From NCBI GenBank assembly GCA_964405375.1, contig CAYONQ010000023.1, positions 1 to 32,528 on the forward strand: 32,528 nucleotides of DNA, given 5' to 3'. Origin of the DNA: CAYONQ01 sp964405375 (lineage in GTDB: Bacteria; Planctomycetota; Phycisphaerae; Sedimentisphaerales; Anaerobacaceae). Below, piece by piece: positions 7,344-13,459 of this stretch; positions within the stretch are counted from its first letter, which is position 1, and every line of letters starts with the position of its first letter. The notes beneath the pieces are model-generated. The model saw nothing but the letters and a program-made list of their open reading frames with translations, had not been told where the DNA came from and did no database searches. Position numbers and translations under genes: made by a program.

Positions 7344-8459
7344 ATGCAAACAAACGATGACATCTTAAGTTTGCTGCAGGAGAAAGAGGCCGAAGCGGCC
7401 CGCCTGGGGCGGCGCGGCGTGATATTGCAGCCGGGGGCGATAGGCGATTGTATATTGACGCTGCCGTTGGCCAAGTTTATGAAAGAGCATTTAGGTTTAG
7501 GCACCATCGATATGATTGGCCATACCGAATACATCGGCATTCTCCCGGGCAGAAGCTGCATAGACGCCATCCGGTCGATAGATTCAATAGATTTGCATCG
7601 GCTGTTTGCAGAAAGCAGGACATTCGACCTCGCAGACGGGGATTCTTTGATAAACGCCTTTGCCGACTATTGCTGGATAGTAACATTTTTAGGCGAGCCG
7701 GACAGCGACTTCGAGCAAAACCTGATATTCACGGTAAACTGCAGCCACAGTGCGGAGGTGATAACCTTATCAACGAAGCCGCCAAAACAATTCGCCGGAC
7801 ATCTGACCGATTTTTACAGCCAGCAATTTATCGGGCAAAGCGGTTTATCCTTGAGGCGGCGGCAAATTCGGCTGGGGGATTGTCTGATAAAAGCGACCAA
7901 GTCGGACGTAAACAGAGGCAGAGAACTACTGCGAGAGATAAGCGTTGATTTTGGTGAAAAGCTGGTGGTTATTGCCCCGGGCAGCGGCGGAGTGGGCAAA
8001 TGCTGGCACTTAGATAATTTTCTGGCTGTCGCCGAAGAGCTTACTTTAAGAGGTATCGAGGTGGTATTTTTATTAGGGCCGGCTGAGTTGGAGCGATTCA
8101 CCCCGCCCCTCCGAGGGGCGGGGTTCAGCGCCGCCACCCCCGCCGTTTTGCTTCGCAAAATTGAAGCAGCGGGGGCAAGGTGCCTGACTGATTTGCCTTT
8201 GACGGACGTTTGCGGGCTTTTGAGCTGTGCGGACGGCTTTGTCGGCAACGACAGCGGGATTACGCATCTGGCAGCGGGGTTAGGGGTCAGGACGATTGCC
8301 GTCTTCGGCCCAAGCGACCCGGCATTGTACAGACCTATCGGGCCGGCTGTAACGGTATTCAAAAGTAACTCTACCGGTTTTTCCGAGGAGCGAGCGGCGG
8401 TATTGCAGCAGAAGCTTCTGGCGGCATTAGTAAATATCGCTGCCGAACCGAGTAGTTGA
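7344..8459 (+). CDS. Glycosyltransferase family 9 (LPS heptosyltransferase-like)
   Basis: A 371-residue GT-B fold enzyme. The N-terminal domain has the family 9 opening GVILQPGAIGDCILTLPLAK (residues ~25-44). The C-terminal donor domain starts at VVIAPGSGG and carries the signature GNDSGITHLAAGLG followed by FGPSDP. Family members transfer ADP-heptose or related sugars to the inner core of lipopolysaccharide at the inner membrane. This fits the lipid A genes that follow, although donor and acceptor cannot be read here. An unusual segment at about residues 254-272 (PPLRGAGFSAATPAVL) is encoded by a GC-rich palindrome at 8102-8124 and the sequence after it, inserted in frame between two conserved blocks. 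No clear Shine-Dalgarno precedes the ATG at 7344. Confidence 0.88.
   Translation: MQTNDDILSLLQEKEAEAARLGRRGVILQPGAIGDCILTLPLAKFMKEHLGLGTIDMIGHTEYIGILPGRSCIDAIRSIDSIDLHRLFAESRTFDLADGDSLINAFADYCWIVTFLGEPDSDFEQNLIFTVNCSHSAEVITLSTKPPKQFAGHLTDFYSQQFIGQSGLSLRRRQIRLGDCLIKATKSDVNRGRELLREISVDFGEKLVVIAPGSGGVGKCWHLDNFLAVAEELTLRGIEVVFLLGPAELERFTPPLRGAGFSAATPAVLLRKIEAAGARCLTDLPLTDVCGLLSCADGFVGNDSGITHLAAGLGVRTIAVFGPSDPALYRPIGPAVTVFKSNSTGFSEERAAVLQQKLLAALVNIAAEPSS
8102..8124 (+). repeat. GC-rich palindrome inserted in frame inside the GT9 gene
   Basis: The arms CCCCGCCCCT and AGGGGCGGGG match the intergenic palindrome at 3691-3713 exactly. Here it lies within coding sequence and keeps the reading frame. 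A second nested structure follows, with CCCCCGC at about 8137 and GCGGGGG at about 8172, plus a TTTTGC/GCAAAA stem between them. Confidence 0.8.
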
Positions 8460-8482
8460 CCCCGCCCCGCAGAGAGGCGGGG
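8460..8482 (+). repeat. GC-rich palindrome directly after the GT9 stop codon
   Basis: Seven-base arms CCCCGCC and GGCGGGG around a nine-base loop, a looser member of the same family. It begins at the base after the GT9 stop and ends at the base before the lpxD -35 box. A weak terminator role for GT9 is possible, but no T-tract follows. Confidence 0.6.
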
Positions 8483-8510
8483 TTGACCTCACCGGTTTTG
8501 CTGGTATAAT
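8483..8510 (+). promoter_or_regulatory. Strong predicted sigma70-type promoter for lpxD
   Basis: TTGACC (8483-8488), a 16-base spacer and a perfect TATAAT (8505-8510). Transcription would start near 8517 and give a leader of about 100 bases before the lpxD ATG. This would be the promoter of the lipid A / core module that runs to 13.4 kb. Confidence 0.7.
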
Positions 8511-8567
8511 AACTGGTTTACGTTAAACATTATGCGCATTGTGCAAAATGAGGTATTTATATGCAGA

Positions 8568-8648
8568 CCCCGTTAGAGATTGTATAACGGGGAATAATAT
8601 GATACAAAAAGAGGGAAAATGATACAAGAGGACAAATCTCTAACGGGG
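8568..8648 (+). promoter_or_regulatory. lpxD leader with two mutually exclusive helices
   Basis: CCCCGTTAGAG at 8568-8578 can pair over eight bases with TAACGGGG at 8585-8592, or over eleven bases with CTCTAACGGGG at 8638-8648. The two pairings compete for the same strand. The long helix places the ribosome-binding site and ATG (8619) in its loop, while the short hairpin leaves them free. This resembles a translational or attenuation switch. No ligand-binding domain is recognised, so the trigger is unknown. Confidence 0.55.
8599..8622 (+). CDS. Possible seven-codon leader peptide overlapping lpxD
   Basis: The ATG at 8599 opens a short frame, MIQKEGK, whose TGA overlaps the lpxD start in an ATGA arrangement. 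The first nine bases ATGATACAA are repeated exactly at the lpxD start, suggesting a local duplication of the initiation region. It could couple translation into lpxD, or it could be only a leftover duplicate. Confidence 0.25.
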   Translation: MIQKEGK

Positions 8649-9737
8649 CAGACAAGGACTCTGGGTGAATTAGCCGAGTATGTTGGCGGGCAGGTTCAGG
8701 GTGACCCCAATGTAGAAATCCGCTTGGCCTCAACGCTGAGCAGGGCGAAAGAAGGCGAGATTAGCTTTCTGGCCAATCGCAAGTATGAAAAGCATCTGCG
8801 AACGACCAGGGCCAGCGCCGTAATCGCAAGCAAAGAAATGTCTAATGCCGTCACCTCGGTTCCCCTTTTGATAACGGAGGACCCCTATTACGCCTTTATG
8901 CAGATTATGGTGCTGCTGCACGGCCATCGGAAACACAAAAAGATAGGCATCAGCCCGCGGGCCTCGATTTCCGACAGCGCGAAAATCGGCACAGACTGCC
9001 ATATCCACGACTTCGTGGTAATAGCCGACGAGGCAAAGATTGGAAACGGCTGCATAATCTATCCTAACGCATACATCGGAAGAGACGTGCAACTCGGCAA
9101 TGACTGCATCATATACCCAAATGCCACTATCTACGACGGCTGTAAGATAGGCAATCGCGTGATTATAAATGCAAATTCGACAGTCGGCGAGGACGGCTTC
9201 GGCTATGCCAGCCATAACGGCGTACACCACAAGATACCCCAGACCGGCATTGTGCTTATAGAAGACGACGTGGAAGTCGGCACCTGCTGCGGTATCGAGC
9301 GAGGCACCCTCGGCGATACCATCATAGGCCAGGGCAGCAAGCTGGGTGACCTGGTTGCGATAGGCCACGGTGCAAAAATCGGCCCGCACTGCCTGCTTGT
9401 GGCACAGGTGGGAATCGCCGGCTCAACCACGCTGGGCCATCACTGCATGGTCGGAGGTCAGGTCGGTATCGTAGGCCACATCAATATCGGAAACGACGTT
9501 ATGATAGCGGCTCAAGCCGGCGTTATTAACAATATCGGTGACGGCAAAGCGGTGTTGGGCGCACCGGCCATCGAGGCAACCCAGGGCAAGCGAGCGTACA
9601 GCATGATACAATACCTGCCTGAGATGCGGCAAAATATTCGCAAGCTCGAAACTCAGATTGAACGAATCACGTCGTCCGTCAAATTAAATTCTGAAAAGCC
9701 GTCTGAGCAAAATCGTGAATCGAAACACGAACCATAA
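8619..9737 (+). CDS. lpxD: UDP-3-O-(3-hydroxyacyl)glucosamine N-acyltransferase
   Basis: A 372-residue cytoplasmic trimeric enzyme for the third step of lipid A synthesis, adding an N-linked hydroxyacyl chain from acyl-ACP. The N-terminal uridine-binding domain is at about residues 12-105 (LGELAEYVGGQVQGDP; ISFLANRKYEKHL). It is followed by a left-handed beta-helix of hexapeptide repeats from about 108 to 310 (for example IGTDCHIHDFVVI and IGNGCIIYPNAYI). H250 in AIGHGAKIG corresponds to the family's catalytic histidine. A C-terminal helix follows. The last residues, RESKHEP, come from the simple-repeat DNA at the gene boundary and are probably not functional. The start at 8619 has AGAGGGA just upstream. 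lpxA, lpxB and lpxC are not in the window. Confidence 0.95.
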   Translation: MIQEDKSLTGQTRTLGELAEYVGGQVQGDPNVEIRLASTLSRAKEGEISFLANRKYEKHLRTTRASAVIASKEMSNAVTSVPLLITEDPYYAFMQIMVLLHGHRKHKKIGISPRASISDSAKIGTDCHIHDFVVIADEAKIGNGCIIYPNAYIGRDVQLGNDCIIYPNATIYDGCKIGNRVIINANSTVGEDGFGYASHNGVHHKIPQTGIVLIEDDVEVGTCCGIERGTLGDTIIGQGSKLGDLVAIGHGAKIGPHCLLVAQVGIAGSTTLGHHCMVGGQVGIVGHINIGNDVMIAAQAGVINNIGDGKAVLGAPAIEATQGKRAYSMIQYLPEMRQNIRKLETQIERITSSVKLNSEKPSEQNRESKHEP

Positions 9738-9753
9738 ACGACGAAATACGAGG
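9712..9753. repeat. Degenerate short-unit repeat at the lpxD-lpxI boundary
   Basis: Units such as CGTGAATCGAAACACGAA and ACGACGAAATACGAGG run from the last codons of lpxD into the gap before lpxI. The CGTGAATCG unit also forms the end of rplT at 28804-28821. Confidence 0.5.
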
Positions 9754-9767
9754 TATCACATCTCACT

Positions 9768-10604
9768 ATGGCAGATTTAGATGTGCTCGGCCTAATCGCA
9801 GGGGAGGGCAGATTACCTTTTCTTGTGGCCGCCGGTGCCAGAAAGGCGCAGCTTAGAGTAATCTGCGTCGGTCTGGCAGATATTGCGGAGCCGTCACTGG
9901 CAGAGAAAGTCGATGTGTTTTACAAGGTTGCGATTGCCCGGCCAAATAGCTGGATACGAAAACTAAAAAGGCACGGTGTAACAAATGCAATTATGGTCGG
10001 GCGGGTTGCCAAGCCCCGACTTTTTACGCCGTGGCGAATTATACGGTATCTGCCGGACTGGCGGGCACTCAGAGTATATTACTGGCGGCTTTGGGGCAGA
10101 AACAAACAAAACGATACGCTGTTGAACGCCCTGGCCGATGAGCTGGCAAGCGGCGGAATAGTCTTGGAGAACTCAATAATGTACTGCAGGGAGCATCTGG
10201 CAACGGCCGGCGTGATGACAAAGGCCCAGCTGGCCCCGTCGGTTGAAAATGATATTGAATTCGGCTGGCAGATAGTCAAGAAGCTCGGCGAGCTGGACAT
10301 AGGCCAGGCAATCGCTGTGAAAGAAAGAGAGGTGCTCGCCGTCGAGGCAATAGAGGGCACTGCAGAGATGATTGAGCGGGCGGGTGAACTCTGCAAATCG
10401 GGTGGCTGGACGCTTATAAAGGCCTCAAAGCCAAATCAAGATATGCGATTCGACATGCCATGTGTTGGGCCTGACACCATTAAAAGCATGGCCGAAAATG
10501 GTGGTAAGTGCCTCGTTGTCGAGGCGGGAAAAACAGTAATTATCGACAAACCCGAAACGATAAAACTGGCTGATAAACTTGGCATCACCGTTTTAGGGTG
10601 CTGA
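9768..10604 (+). CDS. lpxI: UDP-2,3-diacylglucosamine pyrophosphatase LpxI
   Basis: A 278-residue protein of the former DUF1009 family, which replaces LpxH in many bacteria and cleaves UDP-2,3-diacylglucosamine to lipid X and UMP at the inner membrane face. Matching features are the opening LGLIAGEGRLPFLVAAGAR (residues ~6-24), the central EDSIM-like block LENSIMYCREHLA near 133-145, and the C-terminal block DMRFDMPCVGPDTIKSM followed by GGKCLVVEAGKTVIID. Length is typical. It follows lpxD by 30 bases on the same strand, consistent with a lipid A operon. The presence of LpxI rather than LpxH fits several non-proteobacterial lineages. Confidence 0.93.
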   Translation: MADLDVLGLIAGEGRLPFLVAAGARKAQLRVICVGLADIAEPSLAEKVDVFYKVAIARPNSWIRKLKRHGVTNAIMVGRVAKPRLFTPWRIIRYLPDWRALRVYYWRLWGRNKQNDTLLNALADELASGGIVLENSIMYCREHLATAGVMTKAQLAPSVENDIEFGWQIVKKLGELDIGQAIAVKEREVLAVEAIEGTAEMIERAGELCKSGGWTLIKASKPNQDMRFDMPCVGPDTIKSMAENGGKCLVVEAGKTVIIDKPETIKLADKLGITVLGC

Positions 10605-10612
10605 GTTTCAGA

Positions 10613-10649
10613 CAGGCACAAAGGCACATAGGGGCAAAGAGACAAAGAC
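10613..10649 (+). repeat. Left arm of inverted repeat flanking the S23-type gene
   Basis: A CAGGCACAAAGG-rich stretch that is an imperfect reverse complement of 11026-11060. In RNA the two arms could form a long interrupted stem enclosing the small gene between them. It begins eight bases after the lpxI stop. Confidence 0.7.
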
Positions 10650-10653
10650 AAAA

Positions 10654-11016
10654 GTGAAAATCAAAACTTACAGGGACCTGATAGTTTGGCAAAAATCCAT
10701 GGCTTTAGTTACGGAAATATATAAGCTATCAAAATCATTTCCTAAGAGCGAGATGTATGGGCTAACCAGCCAAACGAGACGCTGTGCTATTTCAATTCCC
10801 AGCAATATAGCAGAGGGCTACGGCAGAGGTTCAACTAATGAATATATTCATTTTCTACGGATCGCAATTAGTTCTCTGTATGAATTGCAAACCCAGATAG
10901 GAATTTCTTTGAATTTACGGTATTTGAATAGAGGCAACTTCGACAAAATCTATGAATTAACCAGAGAAGTAGAGCGAATGCTCAGTAGTCTAATCAAAAA
11001 ATTAAATGACAAATAG
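10654..11016 (+). CDS. Four-helix-bundle protein, S23 / 23S rRNA intervening-sequence type
   Basis: A 120-residue protein with the hallmark opening KTYRDLIVWQKSMALVTEIY, then ALTSQ-like GLTSQTRRCAISIPSNIAEG and a helical C-terminus ending EVERMLSSLIKKLNDK. The family forms pentameric four-helix bundles. Some members are encoded inside intervening sequences of 23S rRNA, but most are free-standing and of unknown function. Translation starts at a GTG (10654), which gives the standard N-terminus. The gene is more A+T rich than its neighbours and sits between imperfect inverted repeats that directly abut lpxI and the kinase gene, so it looks like an inserted cassette in a lipopolysaccharide operon. 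Confidence 0.9.
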   Translation: MKIKTYRDLIVWQKSMALVTEIYKLSKSFPKSEMYGLTSQTRRCAISIPSNIAEGYGRGSTNEYIHFLRIAISSLYELQTQIGISLNLRYLNRGNFDKIYELTREVERMLSSLIKKLNDK

Positions 11017-11025
11017 ACTTAACAA

Positions 11026-11060
11026 CTTTGTCACCCTGTGCCTTTGTCCCTTTGTGCCTG
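11026..11060 (+). repeat. Right arm of inverted repeat flanking the S23-type gene
   Basis: Read on the minus strand this begins CAGGCACAAAGGGACAAAGG, matching the left arm at 10613-10649. It ends four bases before the ATG of the double-kinase gene. Confidence 0.7.
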
Positions 11061-11064
11061 AGCC

Positions 11065-12444
11065 ATGACTGAATTTCCATTTCAACTCTTAATCGAACGC
11101 AACCTTCCGAAGAAACAAACAGAATCTTTAACGTGCACGGCTCTTTTGCGGGCTGTTGCCGGCAGCCGAGACGTCTATGACGCCCGATGGAACAGCCGGG
11201 CCGTGATTGTGAAGATATTCTCACATAAAATCAGGGCCGGCCGGCATCTCAAAAGAGAGTGGCGGGGGTTAAGCATTCTGCGGTCACGCGGCTTGAGCTG
11301 TCCCGGGCCGTTATTCACCGGGCGGACAGAAACCGGCCAACGGTCAATGGTAGTAGAAAAAATAGGCGATTCATCAACAGTACTGGACGCATTTAACAAG
11401 ACGTCAGAGCCGGCCGACAAGCTTAATCTGCTGGTTCTGGTCTGTCGAGAACTGGCAAAACAACACAGTAAAGGGGTTTTGCAAAAAGATTTGCATCTGG
11501 GAAACTTTCTACTGACCGCAGGGAAAGTGTTTGCGCTTGATGCAGGGCAAATGCAGTTTCTGCGGCGTGAGGCCGGCAGGAAAAGCAGCATCTCTCAGGT
11601 AGCGATGCTGGCGCGATACCTGCCGGATGGCGAGACGGGATCCGCTATAAATCTTTTTGAAGAATATTTTAAGGCCCGGCAATGGCGTCCTGGCAAATTA
11701 GATAAGCAATTTTTTCAAAAACAGCTAATTGTACAGAGAAAAAGAGGAATCCGGAAAGGACTGAAGAAATGTCTTCGGACAAGCAAGAGACACCTACGAT
11801 TGAAAATTCAAAATTTCATTGCTATGTTTGACAGGGGTTTTTGCCGGAACGCTGAGCCGGTCGATTTTATAGAAAAAGTAGATGCGATGATGGATGCAGG
11901 GCAGATTCTTAAAGACGGCAGGAGCTCTTACGTGTCCCGCATAAGCTGGAACGACAAGGATGTGGTGAGCAAACGGTATAATCACAAAGGGCTTACTCAT
12001 TCGCTGCGTCACACGATTAAGAGGTCACGTGCCCGGCGGGGATGGCTTTATGGACATCAGCTTTTAATGCTGAACATAGCTACGCCGAAGCCGTTGGCCT
12101 ATATCGAGCAGCGAAAAGGGCCGCTGGTGTGGCGGTCTTATCTGGTAACCGAATATACTGCGGGACAGAAACTCTATGATTTTCTGCGGGACGACAACAT
12201 CAGCGAGAAGCAACGTTCAGAAGCGACAGGACAGGTTGTGGAACTGCTCGAAAGGTTAGGCAGACACCGCATCAGCCACGGTGACTTGAAGCATACGAAT
12301 ATCCTGATTACAGACAAAGGGCCGGTCCTGACGGACCTCGACGGGATGAGAGTGCATAAATGGAACCGGACATACAAGCTCAGGCAGACAAAGGACATCA
12401 GGCATTTTGCCGCCCTTCTCAGACCGAAATCACAGAGCAAATAA
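11065..12444 (+). CDS. Tandem double-kinase protein, Kdo/WaaP (LPS kinase)-like
   Basis: A 459-residue protein with two protein-kinase-like lobes in a row. The first (about residues 30-210) has a candidate ATP lysine K50 (VIVKIF), a catalytic-loop motif QKDLHLGNFL with D142, and a DFG-like LDAG with D159. The second (about 285-450) has K303 (VVSKRY), HGDLKHTNIL with D407, and TDLDG with D424/D426. The HGDLKHTN and DLH.GN forms are typical of the WaaP/KdkA/RIO-like branch that phosphorylates sugars of the lipopolysaccharide core. Both lobes keep the catalytic aspartates, so both could be active. Its place after lpxD-lpxI and before a GT2 supports a core-phosphorylating role, but acceptors are unknown. 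It lacks membrane segments. Confidence 0.78.
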   Translation: MTEFPFQLLIERNLPKKQTESLTCTALLRAVAGSRDVYDARWNSRAVIVKIFSHKIRAGRHLKREWRGLSILRSRGLSCPGPLFTGRTETGQRSMVVEKIGDSSTVLDAFNKTSEPADKLNLLVLVCRELAKQHSKGVLQKDLHLGNFLLTAGKVFALDAGQMQFLRREAGRKSSISQVAMLARYLPDGETGSAINLFEEYFKARQWRPGKLDKQFFQKQLIVQRKRGIRKGLKKCLRTSKRHLRLKIQNFIAMFDRGFCRNAEPVDFIEKVDAMMDAGQILKDGRSSYVSRISWNDKDVVSKRYNHKGLTHSLRHTIKRSRARRGWLYGHQLLMLNIATPKPLAYIEQRKGPLVWRSYLVTEYTAGQKLYDFLRDDNISEKQRSEATGQVVELLERLGRHRISHGDLKHTNILITDKGPVLTDLDGMRVHKWNRTYKLRQTKDIRHFAALLRPKSQSK

Positions 12445-12445
12445 G

Positions 12446-13414
12446 ATGAAGCTTTCAATTATCATAGTCAGCTGGAATGTAAAAGAAGAGCTGGTCAACT
12501 GCCTTCGGTCAATAGAGGAAAATCGACCCTGTGAACAGTTCGAGGTAATCGTCGTTGATAACGCAAGCACAGACGACACCACAGAAACGGTAAAAAGAGA
12601 CTTCCCGGAAATAACTTTAGTCTCCAACAGCAAAAACCGGGGCTTTGCAGCGGCAAACAACCAGGGCATCGGAAAGTCACAAGGCCGGTATCTGCTTTTC
12701 TTAAATCCGGACACAATTATCCACGCGGGCTCACTGGATGTCCTGGTCAAATTTATGGACGGCAATAGCAATGTGGGTGTCTGCGGGCCGAAGCTTTTGA
12801 ACGCCGATGGCACAACTCAGCCATCAGCAAGGCGCTTTCCCACATTCCGCGGGGCTTTGTACCGGCATACGTTTCTGAGGTTTCTGCGCATCTTCAGAAA
12901 CGAATATAAAAAATGGTTAATGAAGGATTTTGAGCACGACAGGCAAATGGATGTGAACCAGCTTATGGGGTCGGCTTTGATGGTAAGACGGTCGGTAATA
13001 AAGGATGCCGGAGATATGGATGAAAGTTTTTTTATGTACTACGAAGAAGTTGATTTATGCTGCAGAATAAAAAAGGCCGGCTGGCGAATAGTATTTGTGC
13101 CCGAGGCGGCAATCACACATCTCGGCGGGCAGTCAGCAGGCCAGATACCCGCAAAAAAACGGATAATGATGCTGACAAGTATGCTCATATTCTTCAGAAA
13201 ACACCGCGGCAAATTCGCAACGGGAATATTCAGTTGTATCTTTAAGCCCGCAGTCATTCTGCTGGATATCACTAACATTGCCGCAGCCATTGTTAAATAT
13301 ATGTTTGCTGTGATAGTATTAAACAAAAGTAAACGCAAAAAATCAGCGGGGGCTATTAAAAATTCAGCGATACTACTCGGGAAATACTCCTGGTGGTTGT
13401 TGCTCAGGACGTGA
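12446..13414 (+). CDS. Glycosyltransferase family 2 (rhamnosyltransferase-like)
   Basis: A 322-residue GT-A enzyme. It opens with LSIIIVSWNVKEELVNCLRS, then VIVVDNASTDDT for nucleotide binding, NRGFAAANNQGI, and the metal-binding region LFLNPDTII. FFMYYEEVDLCCRIKKAGW carries the acidic catalytic residues. This pattern matches the WbbL-like subgroup that often transfers rhamnose, and dTDP-rhamnose genes lie in the same window. The C-terminal ~80 residues contain two hydrophobic segments that probably hold it at the inner membrane. I chose the ATG at 12446, one base after the kinase stop, because an upstream ATG at 12407 would add 13 residues overlapping the kinase gene and not part of the family. 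Confidence 0.87.
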   Translation: MKLSIIIVSWNVKEELVNCLRSIEENRPCEQFEVIVVDNASTDDTTETVKRDFPEITLVSNSKNRGFAAANNQGIGKSQGRYLLFLNPDTIIHAGSLDVLVKFMDGNSNVGVCGPKLLNADGTTQPSARRFPTFRGALYRHTFLRFLRIFRNEYKKWLMKDFEHDRQMDVNQLMGSALMVRRSVIKDAGDMDESFFMYYEEVDLCCRIKKAGWRIVFVPEAAITHLGGQSAGQIPAKKRIMMLTSMLIFFRKHRGKFATGIFSCIFKPAVILLDITNIAAAIVKYMFAVIVLNKSKRKKSAGAIKNSAILLGKYSWWLLLRT

Positions 13415-13459
13415 CTTTAAGCGGCAGTTTCATAATCAATTTTGCAAACTCTCTTGCAA

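Noticed and set aside
8730..9389. 219-codon minus-strand frame
   Set aside because: Antisense to lpxD; its alternating hydrophobic pattern is the mirror of the hexapeptide repeats.
10613..11060. 23S rRNA intervening sequence
   Set aside because: The gene family matches, but no rRNA sequence flanks it; it lies between protein genes.
12407..12445. Upstream ATG for the GT2 gene
   Set aside because: It would add 13 residues overlapping the kinase gene; the family start is at 12446.
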